NCBI GenBank assembly: GCA_031276335.1 | Contig: JAISNH010000002.1 | Location: 1-7,528, forward strand | From: Rickettsiales bacterium | GTDB lineage: Bacteria > Pseudomonadota > Alphaproteobacteria > Rs-D84 > CACZYB01 | Reading direction: 5' to 3' | DNA length: 7,528 bases | In this document: positions 1 to 5,506 of the stretch, in pieces | Numbering within the stretch: the stretch's first letter is position 1 | Layout of the letters: every line of letters starts with the position of its first letter | Made by a program: the position numbers and the translations under genes | The notes under the pieces: generated by a model | The model's input: only the letters and a program-made list of their open reading frames with translations | The model's database searches: none | Told to the model about the DNA's origin: nothing

Positions 1-278
1 ATGCGAAAATCCTGCGCGCGCTGAAGGTAATCGATTCCGTGAAGGATGGCTTGAAGATTCTTGCGAAGGGCGAGCTGAAGGTTCCGGTCGCGATAGAAGC
101 CGCGGTGTTTTCCAAGGCGGCCAAGGCTGCGGTCGAAAAGGCCGGCGGAAAGGCCGTAGAGCCCGCGAAGTCCGGAGCGCCCAAGGGCAAGAAGGCGAAG
201 CTGGCGAAAAAAGAAAAAACGTCCCGCATCGCGAAGAAGCAGGCAGGGAAAAAGCCTGCTGCGGGGCAAAAAGAATAA
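1..278 (+). CDS. rplO: 50S ribosomal protein L15, C-terminal part (5' end off window)
   Basis: This is the 3' end of the L15 gene. The reading frame is open from base 3 and ends at TAA 276-278. L15 is a late-assembly protein of the large ribosomal subunit. The visible part reads AKILRALKVIDSVKDGLKIL and then a stretch matching the L15 C-terminus (KILAKGEL, then FSKAAKAAVEKAGGKAVE). A GTG at 39 could look like a start but lies inside the conserved domain, so the gene begins off the left edge. About 38 residues after the usual AGGKAVE end form a tail rich in Lys and Ala (KGKKAK, AKKQAGKK), which most L15 proteins lack. Its position just before secY is the standard spc-operon order and supports the call. 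The tail is probably a disordered, RNA-contacting extension; that is inference. Confidence 0.9.
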   Translation, partial: AKILRALKVIDSVKDGLKILAKGELKVPVAIEAAVFSKAAKAAVEKAGGKAVEPAKSGAPKGKKAKLAKKEKTSRIAKKQAGKKPAAGQKE

Positions 279-283
279 CTCGT

Positions 284-314
284 AAAAATCCGGCGGCGTG
301 TACGGCGGTTTTTT
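284..314 (+). terminator. weak intrinsic terminator or attenuator after rplO
   Basis: Six bases after the rplO stop there is a terminator-like hairpin. CCG 290-292 pairs with CGG 306-308, CG 294-295 pairs with CG 303-304 (one G/G mismatch), and the loop is 7 bases. An A run (284-288) lies opposite a run of six T (309-314). The stem is short and imperfect, so partial read-through into secY is likely. It could also be an RNA processing or stability element. Confidence 0.4.
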
Positions 315-327
315 ACTCTGACATGCT

Positions 328-370
328 AAATCGAAATGGCGCGGTTTCATGGGCGCGTCGGGTTCGATTT
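328..370 (+). promoter_or_regulatory. long hairpin in the secY leader
   Basis: AAATCGAA at 328-335 is exactly complementary to TTCGATTT at 363-370. Inside this, 337-343 pairs with 354-360 (four GC pairs CGCG/CGCG, plus G-C and two G-U pairs), leaving a 10-base loop. This gives about 15 pairs with one small internal loop. It ends 11 bases before the secY Shine-Dalgarno at 382. No T run follows, so it is unlikely to be an intrinsic terminator. It may shape ribosome access to secY or be an RNase site. I saw no convincing -35/-10 pair in this spacer. Confidence 0.5.
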
Positions 371-390
371 GAGAAGACTTTGGAGGGTTT

Positions 391-1746
391 ATGGCATCTT
401 TGGCAGAAAAGCTTGCATCGAACGTGACATTTGACGACTTCAAGAAGGCAGGCGACCTTAAAAAAAGGATTTTATTCACAATATTCATTCTTATCGTGTA
501 CCGCCTCGGCTCGTTCATTCCGCTGCCGGGCGTCGACGCCTCGATTGTGAAGTCGTTCTTCGATTCGCAGTCAGGCGGCGGCCTGCTGGGCATGTTCGAC
601 GTGTTCACCGGAGGATCTCTTTCCCGGATGACGATTTTCGCCCTCAACATCATGCCGTACATTTCGGCCTCGATTATCGTTTCGCTGATGGCGACCGTCA
701 CCCCCAGCCTTATGGAGCTGAAGAAGGAAGGGGAGAGCGGGCACGAGAAGATGAACCAGTACACGCGTTATCTGACCGTCGCGATCTGCCTTGTGCAGGC
801 GTACGGAATTTCCGTCGGGCTGGAGCACCTGACCGGCAACGACGGCACGCCCGCCGTCATCATCCCGGGCGGGTTTTTCGAATTTTCGACCATGGTCAGC
901 CTGTTGGGCGGCACCATGCTCGTCATGTGGCTGGGCGAGCAGATCACCGCCCGCGGCATAGGGCAGGGCTCCTCGCTGATAATATTTTCCGGCATTATCG
1001 CGAACCTTCCGTCCGCGATTGCGAAGACGGTCGAGCTCGGCAAGGTCGGGCAGATACAGCCGCTCCTTATGCTCGTGCTTGGCGCGCTCCTTGTCGGCGT
1101 GGTGCTGTTCGTGATGTTTATGGAGCAGGCCAGCCGCCGCATCCTGATGCACTATCCGAAGCAGGGCGCCATGATGGGCGGAGCGCAGGCCAACACCTCG
1201 CACCTGCCGCTGAAGCTCAATACCGCCGGCGTCATTCCGCCGATATTCGCCGGCGCGATACTCCAGATTCCCATGGCGATTACAATGTTCGCCTCCAGTG
1301 ATTCGCCCGAATGGCTGCAGCTTGTTTCCCGCGCGTTCAACCGGCAAAGCCCGGTGTACTTCGTCATATACGCCGCGCTCATCGTGTTCTTCGCGTTCTT
1401 CTATACCGCGATACAGTTCAACAGCGAGGAAACCGCCGAAAACCTGAAGGGCTACGGCGGCTTCATTCCCGGCATACGCCCGGGGCATGCGACCGCCGAA
1501 TATTTCGACTACGTGCTGGCCCGCATTACAGTGGTCGGTTCGGCCTATCTGGTTCTGCTGTGCCTGCTGCCGGATTTCCTTATCAACGAGTTCGGCGTTC
1601 CGTTCTACCTGGGCGGCACCACGCTTCTGATCGTATGCAACGTCATCACCGAAACCGTGGCGCAGATACAGTCGCACCTTATTTCCGGGCAGTATCAGGG
1701 AATAATAAAAAGCGCTGGCAAAGTAAAACGCAGGTTTGTCAGATAG
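391..1746 (+). CDS. secY: preprotein translocase subunit SecY
   Basis: SecY forms the pore of the inner-membrane Sec translocon. It passes unfolded proteins from SecA or the ribosome across or into the membrane together with SecE and SecG. The 451-residue product is close to the usual alphaproteobacterial length. Hydrophobic segments run through the whole chain, consistent with ten membrane helices. Family motifs are present: the pore and plug region with ISASIIVSLM (about 91-100), GEQITARGIGQG (182-193), LKLNTAGVIPPIF (274-286), the C5 cytoplasmic loop PGIRPG (360-365, Arg363 being the SecA-responsive arginine), and a C-terminal AQIQSHLISGQYQG followed by a basic tail. ATG 391 is preceded by GGAGGG at 382-387. 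It follows rplO by 112 structured bases and precedes adk by 10 bases, so secY and adk are probably translated from one mRNA. Confidence 0.97.
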   Translation: MASLAEKLASNVTFDDFKKAGDLKKRILFTIFILIVYRLGSFIPLPGVDASIVKSFFDSQSGGGLLGMFDVFTGGSLSRMTIFALNIMPYISASIIVSLMATVTPSLMELKKEGESGHEKMNQYTRYLTVAICLVQAYGISVGLEHLTGNDGTPAVIIPGGFFEFSTMVSLLGGTMLVMWLGEQITARGIGQGSSLIIFSGIIANLPSAIAKTVELGKVGQIQPLLMLVLGALLVGVVLFVMFMEQASRRILMHYPKQGAMMGGAQANTSHLPLKLNTAGVIPPIFAGAILQIPMAITMFASSDSPEWLQLVSRAFNRQSPVYFVIYAALIVFFAFFYTAIQFNSEETAENLKGYGGFIPGIRPGHATAEYFDYVLARITVVGSAYLVLLCLLPDFLINEFGVPFYLGGTTLLIVCNVITETVAQIQSHLISGQYQGIIKSAGKVKRRFVR

Positions 1747-1756
1747 GAGAATGGCG

Positions 1757-2413
1757 ATGGAAGACAAATATTTTGCATTTATAGGCCCGATTGCCGCGGG
1801 AAAGGGCACCCAGGCGGAGATTATATCCGAAAAGTACGGCATGATCCACCTTTCGGTCGGGCATATCCTGCGCGACGCGGTCAATTCCGGAACCGAGCTG
1901 GGCATGAAGGTGAAGAACATAATCGACAACGGCTTCCTGGTTCCCGACGTTGTCGCCAACGAGGTCGTGAAATCGACCTTCGGAGAAATCGACCTGTCGA
2001 AGGGATTCATCCTCGACGGCTATCCGCGCACGATAAACCAGGTCTATGCGCTGGAAGACATGCTGGACAGCTTCCGCATAAAGCTTTCCAAGGTCGTTCT
2101 GATAGACATTTCCGAGGAGGAAACGATTCGCCGCATTTCCGGCCGGTTTTCCTGCTCTACGTGCGGCCAGCACTACCACGACTCGCTTATGCCGACGAAA
2201 GTCCGGGGCGTCTGCGACGTCTGCGGCGGCACGAAGTTCAAGCGCCGCACCGACGACAAGCCGGAAATAGTGAAAAACCGCCTGAAGCTGTACGAGGCCG
2301 AAGCCGCCCCGATAATAGGCTTCTATCGGGAGCGCGGTCTTCTGGTCGAAATCGACGCGACGGGGCTTAGCGTGCACGAAACGAGCCAGAAAATAGGGGA
2401 GGCGATATTCTGA
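1757..2413 (+). CDS. adk: adenylate kinase with zinc-type LID
   Basis: Adenylate kinase interconverts ATP + AMP and 2 ADP in the cytoplasm. I chose ATG 1757 because AGGAG 1745-1749 lies 7 bases upstream and the protein then starts right before the first beta strand (MEDKYFAFIG). ATG 1751 is only 1 base from that site. The 218 residues include a P-loop GPIAAGKGTQ (10-19), the AMP-site segment LSVGHILR (32-39), GFILDGYPRT (83-92), and a LID with four cysteines in a CX2CX16CX2C pattern (133, 136, 153, 156) that should bind zinc. RRTDD (163-167) and NRL (174-176) follow. Odd points: the normal GxPGxGKGT P-loop lacks its Pro and third Gly, and STGD is replaced by SVGH. The catalytic Lys16 and the arginines at 39, 91, 126 and 130 remain, so it is probably active. 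The secY-adk pairing is common in Alphaproteobacteria. Confidence 0.93.
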   Translation: MEDKYFAFIGPIAAGKGTQAEIISEKYGMIHLSVGHILRDAVNSGTELGMKVKNIIDNGFLVPDVVANEVVKSTFGEIDLSKGFILDGYPRTINQVYALEDMLDSFRIKLSKVVLIDISEEETIRRISGRFSCSTCGQHYHDSLMPTKVRGVCDVCGGTKFKRRTDDKPEIVKNRLKLYEAEAAPIIGFYRERGLLVEIDATGLSVHETSQKIGEAIF

Positions 2414-2419
2414 AAGATA

Positions 2420-2447
2420 TTGACTTCTTGGAAAATATATTTAGAAT
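2420..2447 (+). promoter_or_regulatory. sigma70-type promoter for rpsM-rpsK-rpoA
   Basis: TTGACT (2420-2425) and TAGAAT (2442-2447) each match the sigma70 consensus at five of six positions and are separated by 16 bases. They lie in the AT-rich start of the adk-rpsM spacer. The expected start point is near 2454, giving a leader of about 130 bases before rpsM. This would let the S13/S11/alpha block be transcribed apart from the secY-adk block. Confidence 0.6.
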
Positions 2448-2469
2448 AGATAGGACTTTTGGTATCTAT
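2446..2469 (+). repeat. 7-bp inverted repeat at the predicted rpsM transcription start
   Basis: ATAGATA (2446-2452) and TATCTAT (2463-2469) are exact inverted copies separated by 10 bases. The left arm overlaps the end of the predicted -10 box. The dyad therefore sits where a repressor operator would, or would form an AT-rich hairpin at the very 5' end of the mRNA. AT richness makes chance occurrence possible. Confidence 0.4.
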
Positions 2470-2489
2470 ATTGGATTTTTAACTTCTGG

Positions 2490-2515
2490 AAAATGCGGGT
2501 TTCGCCCGGTTTTTT
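2490..2515 (+). terminator. weak intrinsic terminator or attenuator in the adk-rpsM spacer
   Basis: CGGG 2496-2499 pairs with CCCG 2505-2508 around the loop TTTCG. A run of six T (2510-2515) follows and an A run lies upstream. The stem is only four GC pairs. It may end part of the adk transcript. Since it lies downstream of the predicted rpsM promoter, it could also act as an attenuator. CGGGTT (2496-2501) is alternatively complementary to AACCCG (2525-2530), which would break the terminator stem. Confidence 0.45.
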
Positions 2516-2535
2516 CAGGTTGGCAACCCGGATTG

Positions 2536-2560
2536 AAACAGCGCGTCGCCGCGCGCGTTT
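2536..2560 (+). promoter_or_regulatory. GC-rich hairpin just upstream of the rpsM ribosome site
   Basis: AAAC (2536-2539) and GCGCG (2541-2545) pair with CGCGC (2552-2556) and GTTT (2557-2560). This makes nine pairs with one bulged A and a 6-base loop. Only a broken T run follows (TTTTGGTTT). The rpsM Shine-Dalgarno AGGAGA starts 13 bases later. In E. coli, S4 represses this operon at a leader pseudoknot before rpsM. rpsD is absent here, so a different ligand, or none, should be assumed. Confidence 0.45.
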
Positions 2561-2583
2561 TGGTTTAACGATTAGGAGATAAT

Positions 2584-2961
2584 ATGGCTCGTATAGCAGG
2601 CGTGAACATACCCACCGAAAAATGCGTCAACATTGCCCTGACCTACATCTATGGAATAGGCCCCGCGACCGCGGGCAAGATACTGAAGGCGGTCAAGGTG
2701 AAGCCGTCCACCCGCGTGCACCAGCTGACCGACGACGAAGTATTCAAGATTCGCGAATACATCGACAAGAATTTTTCGGTCGAAGGCGACAAGCGCCGCG
2801 AGGTTTCCATGAACGTCAAAAGGCTGCAGGACATGCGCTGCTACAGGGGCGTCAGGCACACGAAAAAGCTGCCCGTGCGCGGCCAGCGGACCAAGACGAA
2901 CGCAAGGACCAGGAAGGGCAAGGCCGTTCCTATCGCGGGCAAGAAGAAAGTCACGAAGTAA
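2584..2961 (+). CDS. rpsM: 30S ribosomal protein S13
   Basis: S13 sits in the head of the small subunit and contacts the P-site tRNA and the bridges to the large subunit. The 125-residue product matches the family from end to end: [13 protein letters not shown] at the N-terminus, YGIGPATA (23-30) in the helix-two-turn-helix region, [14 protein letters not shown], then [11 protein letters not shown] and CYRGVRH, and the basic end [16 protein letters not shown] with a short KKKVTK tail. ATG 2584 has AGGAGA at 2574-2579. rpsK begins 19 bases after the TAA, so the two are co-translated from one mRNA. rpmJ, which precedes rpsM in many other phyla, is missing from the spacer, as usual in Alphaproteobacteria. 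Confidence 0.97.
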   Translation: MARIAGVNIPTEKCVNIALTYIYGIGPATAGKILKAVKVKPSTRVHQLTDDEVFKIREYIDKNFSVEGDKRREVSMNVKRLQDMRCYRGVRHTKKLPVRGQRTKTNARTRKGKAVPIAGKKKVTK

Positions 2962-2980
2962 CAAAAGGAAAGTTTGAATA

Positions 2981-3382
2981 ATGGCTGACAATAAAAAACC
3001 GGCCGCCGTCGCCGGCAAGAAGAAAGAAAAGAAGAATGTCACGAACGGAATAGCCTACATACTTGCTACGTTCAACAACACGCGCATAACGATAACCGAC
3101 ATGCAGGGCAACGTGATCGCATGGTCGACCGCCGGCGCGAACTCGTTCAACGGCGCGAAGAAATCGACGCCGTACGCCGCTCAGATAACCGCGGAAAACG
3201 CGGGAAGGAAGGCGATGGAGAATGGCATCCGCTATCTGGACGTGAAGATGGAGGGCCCGGGTTCCGGCCGCGAGGCCGCGGTCAGGACGCTGCAGTCCCT
3301 TGGAATAACGATCAACGGCATTGCCGACGTCACTAAAATTCCGCACAACGGATGCCGCGCGAAGAAGCCTAGGCGAGTTTGA
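2981..3382 (+). CDS. rpsK: 30S ribosomal protein S11
   Basis: S11 lies on the platform of the small subunit next to the mRNA exit path and helps shape the E site. The 133 residues contain the family segments [19 protein letters not shown] (25-43), KKSTPYAAQ (60-68), EGPGSGRE (91-98) and the C-terminal IPHNGCR (120-126) followed by AKKPRRV. The first 20 residues ([15 protein letters not shown]) form a lysine-rich extension before the conserved core, as seen in several alphaproteobacterial S11 proteins. ATG 2981 is preceded by AAAGGAAAG at about 2964-2972. The stop TGA 3380-3382 overlaps the predicted -35 box of the rpoA promoter. rpsD does not follow, unlike in E. coli. Confidence 0.97.
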   Translation: MADNKKPAAVAGKKKEKKNVTNGIAYILATFNNTRITITDMQGNVIAWSTAGANSFNGAKKSTPYAAQITAENAGRKAMENGIRYLDVKMEGPGSGREAAVRTLQSLGITINGIADVTKIPHNGCRAKKPRRV

Positions 3383-3406
3383 CGACCAACCAAAAGAATT
3401 TATAAC
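3379..3406 (+). promoter_or_regulatory. sigma70-type promoter for rpoA overlapping the rpsK stop
   Basis: TTGACG (3379-3384) and TATAAC (3401-3406) each match consensus at five of six positions with a 16-base spacer. The predicted start near 3412 leaves a leader of only about 14 bases before the rpoA TTG codon. The -35 box includes the rpsK stop codon. This could give RNA polymerase alpha its own supply apart from the ribosomal genes. Confidence 0.5.
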
Positions 3407-3425
3407 CTTAGAATCGGGGGCGAAA

Positions 3426-4445
3426 TTGATACAGAATAATTGGCTTGACCTTATAAAACCGGAAAAAGTTGTAGTAGACAAGGAGGACAAGAGCAAAAAT
3501 ACGGCGACCCTCGTTGCCGAGCCTTTGGAAAAGGGATTCGGGCTTACGCTCGGCACGGCTCTCCGCCGCGTGCTGCTTTCCTCGCTCCAGGGCGCCGCGA
3601 TTGTCGGAATAAAGATTGACGGCGTGCTCCACGAATTCGGATCGATTCCCGGCGTGAAGGAGGATGTCATCGACCTCGTCCTGAACATCAAGAACATAGT
3701 GCTGAAGTCCGCTAGCGACCACCCGAAGAAGATGACGCTCTCCGCGAAGGGCGCTGGCATTGTCACCGCCGGCCAGATAGAGAGCTCCAGCGAAACGGAA
3801 ATCATAAACAAGGATTTCGTGCTGTGCCACTGCGACGCGACCGCGAACCTGAACATCGAGTTCTTCGTCGAAAACGGCAAGGGCTACCGCACCGCCGAGG
3901 AGAACAAGAAGGCGGACATGCCGATCGGATATATCGCCGTCGACAGCATTTTCTCGCCGATACTGAACGTCGCATCGAATGTCGAGCAGGCCCGCGTCGG
4001 GCAAAAGACCGACTATGACAAGCTTGTCATGACCGTAAAGACGAACGGCGCCGTGGCTCCGGAGGACGCGCTCGCGCTCGCCTCCCGCATCCTGGTCGAC
4101 CAATTGAGCCTGTTCATCAACTTCGAGGATCCGGAGGTCGCGAAGAAGGAGGAGGCGGTCGAGGAGCTTCCGTTCGACAAGAGGCTGCTTAAAAAAGTCG
4201 ACGAGCTTGAGCTCTCCGTCCGCGCGAACAACTGCCTGAAGAACGACAACATCACCTACATCGGCGAGTTGGTGCAGAAGACCGAGAACGACATGCTGAA
4301 GACGCCGAATTTCGGCCGCAAGTCCTTGAACGAGATAAAGGAGCAGCTCGGGCTTATGGGCTTCAACCTCGGAATGGAGGTTGCCGGCTGGCCGCCCGAG
4401 AATATCGAGGAGCTGTCGAAAAAGTTTGAAAATCCGTACAAGTAG
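3426..4445 (+). CDS. rpoA: DNA-directed RNA polymerase subunit alpha
   Basis: The alpha subunit dimerises to nucleate assembly of RNA polymerase, and its C-terminal domain binds UP elements and activators. I place the start at TTG 3426, giving 339 residues, because the protein then begins [12 protein letters not shown], matching alphaproteobacterial RpoA. Upstream in-frame codons are not conserved, and there is no ATG for more than 100 codons. Only a G run (3416-3420) resembles a ribosome site. The N-terminal domain (about 1-232) has EPLEKGFG and [15 protein letters not shown] (42-56); the usual TLGNALRR has Thr in place of Asn. The C-terminal domain (about 250-325) has [11 protein letters not shown] with Arg266, equivalent to E. 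coli Arg265, then [13 protein letters not shown] and WPPENIEEL. It follows rpsK by 43 bases. Confidence 0.96.
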   Translation: MIQNNWLDLIKPEKVVVDKEDKSKNTATLVAEPLEKGFGLTLGTALRRVLLSSLQGAAIVGIKIDGVLHEFGSIPGVKEDVIDLVLNIKNIVLKSASDHPKKMTLSAKGAGIVTAGQIESSSETEIINKDFVLCHCDATANLNIEFFVENGKGYRTAEENKKADMPIGYIAVDSIFSPILNVASNVEQARVGQKTDYDKLVMTVKTNGAVAPEDALALASRILVDQLSLFINFEDPEVAKKEEAVEELPFDKRLLKKVDELELSVRANNCLKNDNITYIGELVQKTENDMLKTPNFGRKSLNEIKEQLGLMGFNLGMEVAGWPPENIEELSKKFENPYK

Positions 4446-4454
4446 TTCTATAAT
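4426..4454 (+). promoter_or_regulatory. strong sigma70-type promoter at the rpoA 3' end
   Basis: TTGAAA (4426-4431, five of six) and a perfect TATAAT (4449-4454) are separated by the optimal 17 bases. The -35 lies inside the last rpoA codons and the -10 just after its TAG. The predicted start near 4461 would yield an mRNA with the small membrane protein first and rplQ second. It is the best promoter match I found in the window. Confidence 0.65.
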
Positions 4455-4485
4455 CGCTTCCAGATAAGGAAAAAGGATTCGCAAA

Positions 4486-4752
4486 ATGGCAGCATCGGCG
4501 GGAGCACAGCAGAAAAAGGAACCGGAAAGCTTCTTCTCGGTGCTGGGAAAAATCTTTACGCTGTTGTCCATACTCTGCGGGGTTTTCATGGGAACCCTCA
4601 GCATCTTTTCGCCCCTTTCCAGGAATTTCAACGCCGGCACCAACGCCCTGTCCGGGCTTGTTGGCGGCGGCAAGGTGGGGGAGGCCGCTGCGGTTGGCAT
4701 GCTGCAGTTGGGGATAGCCGACCAAATCCGGCGCACCGAGCCGAAGAAATGA
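4486..4752 (+). CDS. small predicted membrane protein, unknown function
   Basis: I do not recognise this 88-residue protein. It has a polar N-terminus (1-15, with KKEPE), one clear hydrophobic segment (about 23-42, around LLSILCGVFMGTLSIF) that should span the membrane, a Gly-rich stretch GLVGGGKVG (57-65), a weakly hydrophobic AAAVGMLQLGIA and a charged end (RRTEPKK). There is no signal peptidase motif that I trust. ATG 4486 has AAGGA at 4473-4477, 8 bases upstream, and codon use resembles the neighbouring genes, so I regard it as real. It lies between rpoA and rplQ, which are adjacent in most bacteria. The promoter just upstream would make it the first gene of an rplQ transcript. Its position may be incidental; any link to translation or transcription is speculation. 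Confidence 0.7.
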   Translation: MAASAGAQQKKEPESFFSVLGKIFTLLSILCGVFMGTLSIFSPLSRNFNAGTNALSGLVGGGKVGEAAAVGMLQLGIADQIRRTEPKK

Positions 4753-4760
4753 CGGTGACG

Positions 4761-4785
4761 GCCGCCTTGAGGAATCTCGGGCGGT
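4761..4785 (+). promoter_or_regulatory. hairpin just after the small membrane gene
   Basis: CCGCC (4762-4766) pairs with GGCGG (4780-4784), and GAG (4769-4771) pairs with CTC (4776-4778), closing a GAAT tetraloop. G-U pairs and one unpaired T lie between and outside them. This makes about nine pairs, 8 bases after the TGA. No T run follows, so it is more likely a stability or processing element, or part of an rplQ leader fold, than a terminator. Confidence 0.45.
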
Positions 4786-4798
4786 TGGAATAACAATC

Positions 4799-4817
4799 AT
4801 TGCCACCAGCTGGCAAT
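4799..4817 (+). promoter_or_regulatory. hairpin upstream of the rplQ ribosome site
   Basis: ATTGCCA (4799-4805) and TGGCAAT (4811-4817) are exact inverted copies around a 5-base loop CCAGC. The stem ends 9 bases before the rplQ Shine-Dalgarno GAGGA (4827-4831). It is the second hairpin in this 83-base spacer. It could be part of an L17 leader fold or a protein-binding palindrome in DNA. Confidence 0.45.
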
Positions 4818-4835
4818 ACAACGAAAGAGGAAAAA

Positions 4836-5396
4836 ATGAGACACGCAATGTCCGGACGCAAATTGAACAGGCCTACCTCGCACAGGAAGTCGCTGTTCGC
4901 AAACCTTGCCTGCTCGCTCATCGAGCACGAGCAGATAGAAACGACCGTGCCGAAAGCGAAGGACCTCCGCTCTTTTGTTGAAAAGATGATAACCCACGCG
5001 AAGGCGGGCACGCTGGCCAGCCGCCGCATAGCCTTAGGCTTCCTGAGGCAGGAGGAGGCGGTGGCGAAGCTGTTCGCGACGCTCGGCCCCCGCTATGCGA
5101 ACCGGAAGGGGGGCTACACCCGCGTCCTGAAATCCGGCATGCGCTACGGCGACATGGCGCCCATGGCCGTCATCGAGCTGGTCGACCGCGACGTGAAGGC
5201 GAAGGGCGTGCGGCAGAAGGCCGTTGCCGAGAAGCGGAAGGCCGCGGAAAAGGAATCCGTCGCGAAGAAAGACGCGCCGTCGGCAAAGACCGAAAGCATA
5301 AAGACGACGAAGGATGTGAAGGATTCCGACGTCCGGACGAAGAAGGGCGGTTCTGCGCCGAAAACCGCGGGGCACAGGAAGATTATCGGCCCATAG
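4836..5396 (+). CDS. rplQ: 50S ribosomal protein L17 with long basic tail
   Basis: L17 sits near the peptide exit tunnel of the large subunit. ATG 4836, preceded by GAGGA at 4827-4831, gives the classic start [12 protein letters not shown]; an upstream in-frame TTG at 4800 lies inside a hairpin and is not used. Residues 1-122 are a complete L17 core ([29 protein letters not shown], and [27 protein letters not shown]). The product is 186 residues against about 120-140 usual. The extra 64 residues are low complexity, rich in Lys, Ala, Glu, Ser and Thr ([19 protein letters not shown]), and end in HRKIIGP. Extended L17 tails occur in Alphaproteobacteria. It is the last gene before a strong terminator, so the ribosomal unit ends here. 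Confidence 0.95.
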   Translation: MRHAMSGRKLNRPTSHRKSLFANLACSLIEHEQIETTVPKAKDLRSFVEKMITHAKAGTLASRRIALGFLRQEEAVAKLFATLGPRYANRKGGYTRVLKSGMRYGDMAPMAVIELVDRDVKAKGVRQKAVAEKRKAAEKESVAKKDAPSAKTESIKTTKDVKDSDVRTKKGGSAPKTAGHRKIIGP

Positions 5397-5405
5397 GGAA
5401 GATTG

Positions 5406-5435
5406 TCGCCTCGCCGCCGCGGGGCGATTTTCTTT
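5406..5435 (+). terminator. strong intrinsic terminator after rplQ
   Basis: TCGCCTCGC (5406-5414) pairs with GCGGGGCGA (5419-5427) along nine positions, with one T-G wobble and a 4-base loop (5415-5418). TTTTCTTT (5428-5435) follows at once. The stem starts 10 bases after the rplQ TAG. This is a textbook Rho-independent terminator and marks the end of the ribosomal transcription unit. Confidence 0.88.
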
Positions 5436-5464
5436 AGGCTGGCGGAAGGAGAGAGCCGCCGCCT
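5436..5464 (+). promoter_or_regulatory. second hairpin, between terminator and HNH-like gene
   Basis: AGGC (5436-5439) and GGCGG (5441-5445) pair with CCGCC (5456-5460) and GCCT (5461-5464), with one bulged T. The 10-base loop is purine-rich and contains AAGGAGAG, a Shine-Dalgarno-like sequence. No T run follows. A purine-rich stretch (5465-5500, repeated GGAAA) then leads to AGGAG at 5495-5499. I see no clear promoter in 5436-5506. Confidence 0.45.
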
Positions 5465-5506
5465 GAAGCGAGTGAGAGAAGAAAAGGAAAGGAAAGGAGA
5501 AGCTGT

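Noticed and set aside
238..260. 7-bp hairpin AGCAGGC/GCCTGCT near the rplO stop
   Set aside because: It is inside coding sequence with no T run; it may be chance, and the weak terminator at 284-314 is better placed.
323..427. Possible 34-codon upstream frame overlapping the secY start
   Set aside because: It has no ribosome binding site and runs through the leader hairpin; nothing supports translation.
1736..1756. Earlier adk starts (TTG 1736, ATG 1751)
   Set aside because: TTG 1736 overlaps the secY end without a ribosome site. ATG 1751 is one base from AGGAG. ATG 1757 has proper spacing and the expected N-terminus.
571..2010. Long open frame on the minus strand (479 codons) opposite secY and adk
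   Set aside because: It lies fully antisense to two clear genes, reads as His/Arg-rich low-complexity sequence, and has no family motif. GC-rich codon structure on the + strand explains it.
3321..3425. Earlier rpoA start within rpsK
   Set aside because: The extra 35 residues are the rpsK end read out of frame and are not RpoA-like; homology begins at TTG 3426.
3408..4796. Minus-strand open frame of 462 codons opposite rpoA and the small membrane gene
   Set aside because: It is a shadow of rpoA codon structure, with no recognisable domain.
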